Of a DNA stretch of 46,844 nt, positions 29,288 to 37,669 are shown in pieces; position 1 is the stretch's first letter; each line of letters starts with the position of its first letter. This DNA comes from Flavobacteriaceae bacterium (GTDB taxonomy: Bacteria; Bacteroidota; Bacteroidia; Flavobacteriales; Flavobacteriaceae): contig RFPP01000013.1 in assembly GCA_009926065.1 (NCBI GenBank), forward strand, positions 1 to 46,844, written 5' to 3'. Made by a program: the position numbers and the translations under genes. The notes under the pieces are model-generated. The model saw only the letters and a program-made list of their open reading frames with translations. It had not been told where the DNA came from and searched no databases.

Positions 29288-31345
29288 ATGTCTGAAATAA
29301 AACCACCTCTTGCAAAGATAATTCCTACCAAATTAGAGAAATTTAATGATATTCGAATCGACAATTATTTTTGGCTAAATGACAGAGAAAACCCTGAAGT
29401 TATTGATTATCTAAATAAGGAAAACGACTATTACCAAGAGATGACTGCCCATACTTATGATTTACAAAAAGAATTGTTTGAAGAAATGAAATCCAGAATT
29501 AAGGAAGACGATCAATCGGTTCCTTATTTATACAATGGATATTATTACATCACTCGCTTCGAAACAGGCAGTGATTATCCAATTTATTCAAGAAAAAAAG
29601 GTAGCCTCTCAGCAAATGAGGAAATTATATTCGATTGTAATGAATTGGCAAAAGGACACAAATATTTTAAATTAGGTGGTTTGAGTGTAAGTTCTGATAA
29701 TCAATTTGTTGCATTTTCAATTGATACAATTGGAAGACGAATTTATTCAATACAAATAAAAAATCTTTATACTGGTGAACTTTTAAAAGATAAAATCGAA
29801 AATACCACAGGTGATTGTGTTTGGGCTAATGATAATTTAACCCTTTTTTATACCCGTCAAGACCAACAAACATTAAGATCTGATTCAGTTTTTAAACATA
29901 AATTATATAGTGAATCTGTTAATGATAATTTAGTATATTTTGAAAAAGACGATACCTTTTCTGTTGAAGTAACTAAAGAAAAATCAAAGAAATACATTGT
30001 AATCAGTTCATCAAGCACAATGACAACAGAGTTTAGAACTTTATTGGCCGATCAGCCGGATGGAGAATTTAAGGTATTTCAAAAAAGAGTTCGTGGTTTA
30101 GAATACGATATTGCTCATTTTGGAGAACATTTTTTTATTTTAACCAACATAGATGGAGCTACCAACTTCAAAATTATGAAAACTCCAGAATTGGCTACAA
30201 CTAAAGAAAACTGGGTAGATTTAATTCCACATCGGGAGGATGTATTGATAGAAGACATTGATATTTTCAGAGATTTCTTGGTAGTAACTGAACGATTTAA
30301 TGGATTGAACACCATTCGAATAATACCATGGAGTGGAGAAGGAGCTTATTATTTGCCTTTTGATAGCCAAACTTATACTGCTTATACGTCTACAAATGTT
30401 GATTTTGATACGGATATTTTAAGATATAGTTATCAATCAATGGTCACACCTGCTTCTGTAATTGATTTCAATATGAAGACTATGGAAAAGCAAATCATGA
30501 AGGAGCAAGAAGTTTTAGGTGGTAAATTTGATAAAAATAATTATGAAGAAGTACGTATTTGGGCTACAACTAAAGATGGAACTAAAGTACCTATTTCAAT
30601 GGTTTATAGAAGAGGAATGAAGAAGGACGGAAGTAATCCATTATTACTATATGCATATGGATCCTATGGATATTCAATGGATGCAACATTTTCTTCTACA
30701 CGATTGAGTTTATTGGATCGAGGATTTATTTTTGCGATAGCACACATTCGTGGAGGTGAAGATTTAGGTCGAAAATGGTACGAAGAGGGAAAATTGTTAA
30801 ACAAAAAAAATACTTTCACCGATTTTATTGATTGCTCAAATTATTTAATTTCTGAAAATTACACTTCACCGGCTCATTTATATGCAGAAGGAGGATCGGC
30901 AGGGGGGTTGTTAATGGGTGCAATTGCGAATATGGCGCCTCAATTGTACAATGGTATAATTGCTCAGGTTCCTTTTGTAGATGTTGTAACAACAATGCTT
31001 GATGATACCATTCCTTTAACAACAGGTGAATACGATGAATGGGGAAATCCGAACATAAAAAAATATTACGATTACATTAAATCGTATTCTCCATATGATA
31101 ATGTTAAGGCTCAAAATTATCCATCAATTTATGTTTCAACGGGATTACATGATTCACAAGTTCAGTATTGGGAACCTGCAAAATGGGTTGCAAAATTACG
31201 TTTTTTAAAGACCGATAATAATACTATCTATCTGGATATCAATATGTATGCTGGTCATGGTGGTGCCTCGGGTCGTTTTGAAGCTTTAAAAGAAATAGCC
31301 AAAGAATTTTCTTTTTTATTAGATTTAGAAAAAATTAGAAAATAA
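29288..31345 (+). CDS. S9A oligopeptidase B-like serine peptidase
   Basis: A 685-residue prolyl-oligopeptidase family enzyme, without a signal peptide, so probably cytoplasmic. The N-terminal beta-propeller (about 70-410) precedes the alpha/beta-hydrolase domain. The nucleophile is S537 in EGGSAGGLLMG; the acid is in the STGLHDSQVQYWEP segment and the histidine in MYAGHGGASGR. The approach segment YAYGSYGYSMD, AHIRGGEDLGRKWYEEGKLLNKKNTF is typical of oligopeptidase B, which cleaves short peptides after basic residues. A TATTTTTG -7 element lies at 29248-29255. Confidence 0.92.
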   Translation: MSEIKPPLAKIIPTKLEKFNDIRIDNYFWLNDRENPEVIDYLNKENDYYQEMTAHTYDLQKELFEEMKSRIKEDDQSVPYLYNGYYYITRFETGSDYPIYSRKKGSLSANEEIIFDCNELAKGHKYFKLGGLSVSSDNQFVAFSIDTIGRRIYSIQIKNLYTGELLKDKIENTTGDCVWANDNLTLFYTRQDQQTLRSDSVFKHKLYSESVNDNLVYFEKDDTFSVEVTKEKSKKYIVISSSSTMTTEFRTLLADQPDGEFKVFQKRVRGLEYDIAHFGEHFFILTNIDGATNFKIMKTPELATTKENWVDLIPHREDVLIEDIDIFRDFLVVTERFNGLNTIRIIPWSGEGAYYLPFDSQTYTAYTSTNVDFDTDILRYSYQSMVTPASVIDFNMKTMEKQIMKEQEVLGGKFDKNNYEEVRIWATTKDGTKVPISMVYRRGMKKDGSNPLLLYAYGSYGYSMDATFSSTRLSLLDRGFIFAIAHIRGGEDLGRKWYEEGKLLNKKNTFTDFIDCSNYLISENYTSPAHLYAEGGSAGGLLMGAIANMAPQLYNGIIAQVPFVDVVTTMLDDTIPLTTGEYDEWGNPNIKKYYDYIKSYSPYDNVKAQNYPSIYVSTGLHDSQVQYWEPAKWVAKLRFLKTDNNTIYLDINMYAGHGGASGRFEALKEIAKEFSFLLDLEKIRK

Positions 31346-31360
31346 TTAGAAATTTATTGT

Positions 31361-31368
31361 TAAATTTG
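31361..31368 (+). promoter_or_regulatory. -7 element for the cysteine-synthase-family gene
   Basis: TAAATTTG is an exact TAnnTTTG match in the gap after the S9 peptidase gene. No -33 box is visible at 19-21 bases. It would give a leader of about 50 bases. Confidence 0.4.
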
Positions 31369-31424
31369 CCTGAAATGAGGTTATCATAGATTGATTTTTT
31401 TTAATCTTAATTGACTACTTTTTT

Positions 31425-32465
31425 ATGAACGAAAAAATAAATGCCTTCGAAAGCGTACTAGATTTAATTGGGAATACCCCTTTAATTAAATTAAATAATG
31501 TTACTGAGAACCTAGATGGAAATTTTTACGCTAAAGTAGAATCTTTCAATCCAGGACATTCTTCAAAAGATAGAATTGCTTTATATATTATTGAAGAAGC
31601 GGAAAGAAAAGGCATTATTTCTCCTGGCGATACCATTATTGAAACTACCTCTGGTAATACTGGTTTTAGTTTGGCCATGGTAAGTATTATAAAAGGATAT
31701 AACTGCATTTTAGCAGTAAGTTCAAAATCTTCCCTCGATAAAATAGATATGTTAAGAAGCATGGGTGCGAAAGTATATGTATGCCCTGCTAATGTTTCTG
31801 CGGACGATGAACGGTCGTATTATTCTGTTGCTAAACGATTACATGAAGAAACTAAAGGTTCTATTTATATTAATCAGTATTTTAATCAGTTGAATATTGA
31901 CGCACATTATAATACTACTGGACCTGAAATTTGGGATCAAACAAAAGGAAAAATTACTCATTTAATAGCTTGTAGTGGTACAGGTGGAACAATTTCTGGA
32001 ATAGCAAAATATTTGAAAGAAAAAAATCCAAATATCAAAATTTTAGGTGTTGATGCTTTTGGTTCAGTTTTAAAAAAATATCACGAAACTAGAGAATTTG
32101 ACAATGATGAAATTTATCCATATCGGATTGAGGGATTAGGAAAAAATTTAATACCATCTGCAACCGATTTTGATTCTATAGATCATTTTATGAAAGTTAC
32201 TGATGAGGAAAGTGCACATGCTACTAGAGAATTAGCTAAAAGGGAAGGATTATTTGTAGGATATACTTCAGGCGCTGTACTTCAAGCCATTAGGCAATAT
32301 GCTCAAGAAGGAGAGTTTGATAAAAATAGTAATGTAATTGCTATATTTCCAGATCATGGTTCACGATATATGAGTAAAGTTTTCAGTGATGATTGGATGA
32401 ACGAACAAGGATTCTTTGACAGTATAAAAACAGAAGAAGTTCAAAAAATTGAATTTATTAAATAA
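31425..32465 (+). CDS. PLP-dependent cysteine synthase family protein
   Basis: A 346-residue fold type II PLP enzyme. The N-terminus has [12 protein letters not shown], the PLP lysine K48 in GHSSKDR, the phosphate-binding TSGNTGF (75-81) and the later [24 protein letters not shown] and YTSGAVLQA. This class includes O-acetylserine sulfhydrylase (CysK/CysM) and cystathionine beta-synthase; the missing CBS or heme domain and the length point to the synthase family, but sulfur donor and acceptor cannot be told. It has its own -7 element and terminator, so it is a single gene unit. Confidence 0.9.
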   Translation: MNEKINAFESVLDLIGNTPLIKLNNVTENLDGNFYAKVESFNPGHSSKDRIALYIIEEAERKGIISPGDTIIETTSGNTGFSLAMVSIIKGYNCILAVSSKSSLDKIDMLRSMGAKVYVCPANVSADDERSYYSVAKRLHEETKGSIYINQYFNQLNIDAHYNTTGPEIWDQTKGKITHLIACSGTGGTISGIAKYLKEKNPNIKILGVDAFGSVLKKYHETREFDNDEIYPYRIEGLGKNLIPSATDFDSIDHFMKVTDEESAHATRELAKREGLFVGYTSGAVLQAIRQYAQEGEFDKNSNVIAIFPDHGSRYMSKVFSDDWMNEQGFFDSIKTEEVQKIEFIK

Positions 32466-32482
32466 TAAAAATAAATAGCATT

Positions 32483-32516
32483 TAAAAAAAACTCTAGTGT
32501 ATCTAGAGCTTTTTTC
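32483..32516 (+). terminator. Intrinsic terminator after the cysteine synthase gene
   Basis: A stem CTCTAG (32492-32497) / CTAGAG (32503-32508), extended by A/T pairs past one mismatch, with a 5-base loop and a T6 run. It may also serve the convergent yebC gene, since an A run lies on the other side. Confidence 0.7.
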
Positions 32517-32533
32517 AATCTAAAATCATAAGT

Positions 32534-33244
32534 TTATTCTTCCATCGTGTGATAAACGTTCATCACGTCGTCATCTTCTTCAATTTTTTCAATTAATTTT
32601 TCAACATCAGCCATTTCTACTTCAGTTAATTTCTTTGTTATTTGAGGGATTCGTTCAAAACCAGAAGATAAAATTTCTATACCTCTATTTTCCAATTCTT
32701 TCTGGATAGTTCCAAAACTTTCAAAAGGAGCATAAATTAATATACCATCTTCATCTTCAAATACTTCTTCAGCACCAAAATCAATAAATTCAAATTCTAA
32801 TTCTTCAGGGTCCAATCCATTTGCTGGTATTCTGAAATTACAAGTGTGATCAAACATAAATTCAACTGAACCTTGAGTTCCCAGTGTTCCATTGCACTTG
32901 TTGAAATAACTTCTAATATTAGCAACCGTTCTATTGTTGTTGTCAGTTGCCGTTTCCACAAGTATAGCTATGCCATGGGGTGCATAACCTTCAAATAATA
33001 CTTCTTTATAGTTTGCTGTGTCTTTATCGGTTGCTTTTTTTATGGCGCGTTCTACATTTTCTTTTGGCATATTTACTGCCTTCGAGTTTTGTATAATTGC
33101 TCTCAGTCTTGAGTTAGACTCAGGATTTGGACCTCCTTCTTTAACAGCCATCACTATATCTTTACCAATTCTAGTAAATGCTTTGGCCATTGCTGACCAA
33201 CGTTTCATTTTTCTACCTTTTCGGAATTCAAAAGCTCTTCCCAT
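32534..33244 (-). CDS. YebC/PmpR family protein
   Basis: A 236-residue member of the YebC family, cytoplasmic, annotated as a DNA-binding regulator and, in recent work on relatives, as a translation factor easing ribosome stalling. Motifs: MGRAFEFRKGRKMKRWSAMAKAFTR at the N-terminus, GGPNPESNSRLRAIIQNSKAVNMPKENVERAIKK, YEGYAPHGIAILVE-like (here FEGYAPHGIAILVETATDN) and NRTVANIRSYFNKCNGTLGTQGSV. The length is typical. In many genomes yebC lies near ruvC; not here. The upstream 105 bases include a TTTCAA-like short repeat. Confidence 0.96.
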   Translation of the reverse strand: MGRAFEFRKGRKMKRWSAMAKAFTRIGKDIVMAVKEGGPNPESNSRLRAIIQNSKAVNMPKENVERAIKKATDKDTANYKEVLFEGYAPHGIAILVETATDNNNRTVANIRSYFNKCNGTLGTQGSVEFMFDHTCNFRIPANGLDPEELEFEFIDFGAEEVFEDEDGILIYAPFESFGTIQKELENRGIEILSSGFERIPQITKKLTEVEMADVEKLIEKIEEDDDVMNVYHTMEE

Positions 33245-33263
33245 TTCTAGTTATTTTTATCTA

Positions 33264-33302
33264 TTTCAATTTCAATTGCAAAATTCAATATCAATTTCAA
33301 TT
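33264..33302 (+). repeat. Short imperfect TTTCAA/ATTCAA repeat
   Basis: The stretch before yebC contains four or five imperfect copies of a hexamer close to TTTCAA or ATTCAA, at 33264-33276 and 33282-33302. It is low-complexity sequence without an assigned function. Confidence 0.5.
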
Positions 33303-33349
33303 TACTTTTTAGTTATTGCGATTGATTTTTGTAATTTTTTATTGTTTTG

Positions 33350-34432
33350 TTATTTTTTATAAAATGGCAATTTTACCACTTTTGCAGGTACATCATTTTT
33401 TCTAATTCTAATATAAATAGTACTATCTACTGTTGAAAAAGAAGTTGGTACGTATCCTAATCCAATTCCAACATTCATAGACGGGGACATGGTACCTGAA
33501 GTTACTACACCTATTACAGTTCCATTAGCATCTACTATTTCATAATCGTGACGTGGCACTGAACGTTCTAGCATTTCAAAACCTATTAATTTTCTTGTAA
33601 CACCATTATCTTTTTGCTTTTTCAAATTTTCAAAATTGGTGAAATCCTTAGTAAATTTTGTTATCCATCCCAATCCAGCTTCAAGTGGAGAAGTAGTATC
33701 GTTGATATCGTTTCCATACAAACAGAACCCCATTTCTAAACGCAAAGTATCACGTGCTGCTAATCCAATTGGTTTGATGCCAAAAGCTTCACCAGCTTGG
33801 AATACTTTGCTCCAAATGGCCTCTACTTGATCGTTCTTACAATAAATCTCGAATCCACCTGAACCTGTATAACCTGTTGCAGAGATAATTACATTGTCAA
33901 ATCCAGCGAAATCAGCAACTTCAAAATGATAATATGCAATTTGTGATAAATCAATTGACGATAATGATTGCATAGCTTCAACAGCTTTAGGACCTTGAAT
34001 TGCCAATAAAGAATACTCATCTGAACGATTTTCCATTGATACCCCTAAATCATTGTGAGATGAAATCCATTGCCAATCTTTATCAATATTTGAAGCATTA
34101 ACTACCAATAAATATTCTTCTTCAGCCATTTTATAAACAATTAAATCATCTACAATTCCACCATCATTATTAGGTAAACATGAGTATTGAGCTCTTCCTA
34201 TCGTTAAAGTAGAAGCATCATTGGATGTTACTTTTTGGATTAAATCCAATGCTTTTGGTCCTTTTAGAAAAAATTCACCCATGTGAGAAACATCAAAAAC
34301 ACCTACACCTTTTCTTACTGTTTCATGCTCTGCGTTGACACCTTCATATAAAATAGGCATATTATATCCTGCGAAAGGAAGTATTTTTGCACCTAAATTT
34401 TCGTGAACGCTTATTAAGGCTGTATTTTTCAT
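33350..34432 (-). CDS. gcvT: Glycine cleavage system aminomethyltransferase (T protein)
   Basis: GcvT transfers the methylene group of the lipoyl-bound aminomethyl to tetrahydrofolate and releases ammonia, the middle step of glycine cleavage. The 360-residue protein has [63 protein letters not shown] and the C-terminal [19 protein letters not shown]. The other glycine cleavage genes (gcvH, gcvP) are not nearby. The leader is short, so no glycine riboswitch fits. It diverges from the ammonia-lyase gene across 190 bases. Confidence 0.96.
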   Translation of the reverse strand: MKNTALISVHENLGAKILPFAGYNMPILYEGVNAEHETVRKGVGVFDVSHMGEFFLKGPKALDLIQKVTSNDASTLTIGRAQYSCLPNNDGGIVDDLIVYKMAEEEYLLVVNASNIDKDWQWISSHNDLGVSMENRSDEYSLLAIQGPKAVEAMQSLSSIDLSQIAYYHFEVADFAGFDNVIISATGYTGSGGFEIYCKNDQVEAIWSKVFQAGEAFGIKPIGLAARDTLRLEMGFCLYGNDINDTTSPLEAGLGWITKFTKDFTNFENLKKQKDNGVTRKLIGFEMLERSVPRHDYEIVDANGTVIGVVTSGTMSPSMNVGIGLGYVPTSFSTVDSTIYIRIRKNDVPAKVVKLPFYKK

Positions 34433-34459
34433 AGTTTATTTAACTTTTATTAGAAGCCG

Positions 34460-34490
34460 CTAATTTATTCTTTTTTTGTGTAGTGACAAA
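34460..34490 (-). promoter_or_regulatory. Promoter for gcvT
   Basis: On the reverse strand TTTG (34490 to 34487) and TAAATTAG (34467 to 34460, one mismatch) are 19 bases apart, 28 bases before the start codon. Confidence 0.55.
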
Positions 34491-34570
34491 ATGCCATTCA
34501 TTCAATTTGTTGATAAAAATTTATATAAAACTAATTTATTTAATATAATCATAAAATATCTCAATAAACC

Positions 34571-34601
34571 TTGCTTTATAATTAGTAAATAGTGATTTTT
34601 G
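34571..34601 (+). promoter_or_regulatory. Possible promoter for the ammonia-lyase gene
   Basis: TTG at 34571-34573 and GATTTTTG at 34594-34601 (one mismatch to TAnnTTTG) are 20 bases apart. The start codon follows after 21 bases. Confidence 0.4.
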
Positions 34602-34622
34602 TAGTTCAATAAAATTATAGTT

Positions 34623-36125
34623 ATGAATGATATTCATTATATAAGTACCGATGTTCTTTCTATAGAAGATATTCAAGAAATTATTTTCCAACATAAAATT
34701 CTTGAACTATCAGAAGAGGCAAGAGTAAATATCCAAAAATGTAGAGATTATTTAGATGCCAAAATGGAAGCTAATGAAACCCCAATTTACGGAATAAACA
34801 CTGGTTTCGGCTCACTTTGTAATGTGAAAATTTCTAATGAGAATCTTTCTAAACTTCAAGAAAACCTTGTGAAATCTCACGCTTGTGGAACAGGGGAAGA
34901 AGTTCCGTCTGAAATTGTAAAGTTGATGTTGCTTCTAAAAATTCAATCATTAAGTTATGGTTATTCTGGTGTGCAATTAGCTACAGTATTAAGACTAATT
35001 GATTTTTATAATAATGATATTTTACCAGTAATTTACACTCAGGGATCTCTCGGAGCCTCCGGAGATTTAGCTCCGTTAGCACATTTATCATTACCTTTAA
35101 TAGGGGAAGGAGAGGTTAATTATAATGGAAAAAAAATAGCCACCTCAACAATAATGAACCAATTCAATTGGAGTCCAATTGCGCTTCAATCCAAAGAAGG
35201 TTTGGCATTGCTTAACGGAACCCAATTTATGAGTGCCTATGGCATATATATATTAATCAAAGCAAATAAATATTCTTTTTTAGCGGATTTTATTGGAGCT
35301 ATATCATTGGAAGGATTTGATTGTCGTCAAGATCCATTCAACGAATTAATTCATTTTATTAGGCCTCACAAAGGACAAATTGTAACTGCAAATAGGATAA
35401 ATAAATTTTTAAAGGGAAGTGAAATAATATCTCAACCCAAAGTTCAAGTTCAAGATCCTTATTCTTTCCGATGTATTCCGCAAGTTCACGGGGCCTCAAA
35501 AGACGCTATTGATTATGTGAAAAAAGTATTTAAAACAGAAATTAACTCGGTAACTGACAATCCGAATATATTTATAGAAAGCGATCAGATAATTTCGGGT
35601 GGAAATTTTCACGGTCAACCATTGGCCATAGCCCTAGATTTTTTGGCAATAGCTTTGTCAGAATTAGGAAGTATTTCCGAAAGAAGGACCTATCAATTAA
35701 TTTCAGGATTAAGAAATTTACCTCCATTTTTAGTTGATAATCCCGGATTAAATTCAGGATTTATGATTCCGCAATATACGGCAGCAAGCATTGCTAGTCA
35801 GAACAAACAACTAGCTACACCAGCAAGTGTTGATAGTATTGTATCTTCAAACGGTCAGGAAGATCATGTGAGCATGGGTGCAAATTCAGCTACGAAAGCC
35901 TTACGTATTATGGATAATTTAGAGCGAATTCTTGCCATTGAATTAATGAATGCTTCGCAAGCCATTGAATTCAGAAGACCTTTAAAATCAAGTGAATTTA
36001 TTGAGATGTTTTTAAAATCTTACCGTGAAGAAGTGCCTTTAGTTAAAGAAGATAGAATACTACATTATGATATTCAAAGGTCTGTAGCTTTTTTAAATAG
36101 TTTTGTGATTGAGGATTTAGAATGA
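34623..36125 (+). CDS. hutH: Histidine ammonia-lyase-type aromatic amino acid lyase
   Basis: A 500-residue member of the MIO-dependent lyases that release ammonia from an amino acid, here probably histidine to urocanate. The MIO prosthetic group forms from A145-S146-G147 in GSLGASGDLAPLAHL. Other family segments are YGINTGFGSL, LLNGTQFMSAYG and NPNIFIESDQIISGGNFHGQP. The specificity signatures LVKSHACGTGE (Ser-His) and GQEDHVSMGANS (QEDH) are of the histidine type; tyrosine and phenylalanine lyases lack the QEDH motif. Genes for the next histidine-degradation steps (hutU, hutI, hutG) are not adjacent. It ends 24 bases from the convergent rimK-like gene. Confidence 0.9.
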   Translation: MNDIHYISTDVLSIEDIQEIIFQHKILELSEEARVNIQKCRDYLDAKMEANETPIYGINTGFGSLCNVKISNENLSKLQENLVKSHACGTGEEVPSEIVKLMLLLKIQSLSYGYSGVQLATVLRLIDFYNNDILPVIYTQGSLGASGDLAPLAHLSLPLIGEGEVNYNGKKIATSTIMNQFNWSPIALQSKEGLALLNGTQFMSAYGIYILIKANKYSFLADFIGAISLEGFDCRQDPFNELIHFIRPHKGQIVTANRINKFLKGSEIISQPKVQVQDPYSFRCIPQVHGASKDAIDYVKKVFKTEINSVTDNPNIFIESDQIISGGNFHGQPLAIALDFLAIALSELGSISERRTYQLISGLRNLPPFLVDNPGLNSGFMIPQYTAASIASQNKQLATPASVDSIVSSNGQEDHVSMGANSATKALRIMDNLERILAIELMNASQAIEFRRPLKSSEFIEMFLKSYREEVPLVKEDRILHYDIQRSVAFLNSFVIEDLE

Positions 36126-36149
36126 TAAAAATTCAGTAATTTTTAATAT

Positions 36150-37529
36150 TTATTTTAAAGGAATTCTTTTAAAATTCTTCTCAATTGCTTTGATCATTTC
36201 TCCAGCAATATCTTTGTTGGTTGCGCCTTCAATTCCCTCTAAACCTGGAGATGAGTTCACTTCTAATAATAAAGGCCCTTTTGAAGAACGGATAATATCA
36301 ACTCCTGCAACTTTTAAATCCATCGCTTTTGCGGCTTTAATTGCAATTCTTTTTTCTTCAGCGGTAACTTTAATTATAGATGCGGTTCCACCCAAATGAA
36401 TATTAGCTCTAAATTCTCCTGGCATTGCTTCACGTTGAATAGCCGCAACCACTTTACCGTCAATTACAAAACAACGAATGTCTTTTCCGTTGGCTTCTTT
36501 AATAAATTCTTGAACTAATATGTTAGCATTCAGACTTTTGAAAGCATTGATAACACTTTCAGCTGCTTTTTTGGTTTCCGCCATTACCACCCCTTTTCCT
36601 TGAGTTCCTTCTAATAATTTCACAATTAATGGAGGTCCGCCAACCATTTTAATCAAATCATTAGTATCAAGAGGAGAATTTGCAAAACCAGTTGTAGGAA
36701 TATCAACTCCGTTATTTAATAATAATTGTAATGAATATAATTTATCACGAGATTGAGTGATTGCTGCAGCAGAATTCAAGCAATATACTTTTAAGGCTTC
36801 AAATTGACGGGTTAATGCGCAACCATAAAAAGTAATGCTCGGACGAATACGAGGTATAATTGCATCAAAATTATCTAATATTTTTCCACCACGATAGTGA
36901 ATTTCAGGTGTGGTAGCGTCCAGTTTCATGTAACATTCCTTAATATTTAAGAAGTGCATTTCATGACCTCGCATTTCTCCAGCTTCCATGATTCTTTTAT
37001 TGCTATACAATTCTTTATTGCTTGCCAATACCCCTATACGAAGTCCTGTTGTAGCTTTTTCTGAAGATTTATAAAGTTCTGTTAGTTTATCAGATGTAGG
37101 TTCGCCCAATAAATATTTTTGTTCTGGATCTACAAGAACTCTTCCGCTCATGGCTTCACGACCTAAAAGCATTCTGAAACCCATAGAATCTCTGTTAGTT
37201 AATGTGATTTCAATAGGCCAATTTTTACCACCAATTTCCAATTCTGAACCAATAACGTATCGTTGTTCTCTGAATCCACTTGAACTTTTAACGATTCTTT
37301 TATCAATTAATTTAGATTCACAATGAATAATTGTTTTTACGTTGTTTTGAATTGGATTGATATCGAATTTCACCCAATTTTCTCCATCTTTAATAAATGG
37401 TGCTATATTGATTGCGTGTAATGCTGATGTTTTAGCACCAGAATCCACTCTTGCTTTAATAGTAGGAATCCCTAAAACAGGGAAAGAGCACCATTCTTCA
37501 CTACCAACGATAACTTTTTCTTTAAACAT
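36150..37529 (-). CDS. rimK: RimB-like protease domain fused to RimK ATP-grasp ligase
   Basis: A 459-residue protein of two parts. Residues 5-145 match the putative 'ATP-dependent zinc protease' (RimB, retropepsin-like) family: [19 protein letters not shown] with the DSG aspartate motif at 29-31, then [23 protein letters not shown] and [15 protein letters not shown]. Residues 160-455 are RimK, the ligase that adds glutamates to ribosomal protein S6: [43 protein letters not shown] and [17 protein letters not shown]. In Pseudomonas and relatives RimB and RimK are separate proteins, so adding and trimming activity may sit in one chain here (inference). A TACTTTTG -7 element lies on the reverse strand at 37564-37571. 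Confidence 0.92.
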   Translation of the reverse strand: MFKEKVIVGSEEWCSFPVLGIPTIKARVDSGAKTSALHAINIAPFIKDGENWVKFDINPIQNNVKTIIHCESKLIDKRIVKSSSGFREQRYVIGSELEIGGKNWPIEITLTNRDSMGFRMLLGREAMSGRVLVDPEQKYLLGEPTSDKLTELYKSSEKATTGLRIGVLASNKELYSNKRIMEAGEMRGHEMHFLNIKECYMKLDATTPEIHYRGGKILDNFDAIIPRIRPSITFYGCALTRQFEALKVYCLNSAAAITQSRDKLYSLQLLLNNGVDIPTTGFANSPLDTNDLIKMVGGPPLIVKLLEGTQGKGVVMAETKKAAESVINAFKSLNANILVQEFIKEANGKDIRCFVIDGKVVAAIQREAMPGEFRANIHLGGTASIIKVTAEEKRIAIKAAKAMDLKVAGVDIIRSSKGPLLLEVNSSPGLEGIEGATNKDIAGEMIKAIEKNFKRIPLK

Positions 37530-37563
37530 ATTATTGATTGTAAATTGATAAAATAATATTTTC

Positions 37564-37571
37564 CAAAAGTA
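37564..37571 (-). promoter_or_regulatory. -7 element for the RimB-RimK fusion
   Basis: TACTTTTG on the reverse strand (37571 to 37564), an exact match 35 bases before the start codon. No clear -33 box. Confidence 0.4.
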
Positions 37572-37612
37572 TATATTTTGTTTTAATTTAAATGAAGATT
37601 TATATTAAATAA

Positions 37613-37647
37613 TAAACCCATCAATTTTTCTCAAAAAGATGGGTTTA
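37613..37647 (-). terminator. Terminator-like nested hairpin after clpC
   Basis: A 10-bp stem TAAACCCATC / GATGGGTTTA (37613-37622 and 37638-37647) encloses a second 5-bp A/T stem with a 3-base loop. It starts 23 bases after the clpC stop. The tail on the reverse strand is T-rich but not an unbroken T run. Confidence 0.6.
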
Positions 37648-37669
37648 AAAATGATATATACTTAATTTA

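Noticed and set aside
31375..31424. Riboswitch before the cysteine synthase gene
   Set aside because: Only a weak 5-bp AGATT/AATCT pairing is visible in the roughly 50-base leader.
33264..33302. TTTCAA-like repeat as a phase-variation tract
   Set aside because: Copies are imperfect and few, outside the coding sequence, in AT-rich DNA; it is listed only as a low-complexity repeat.
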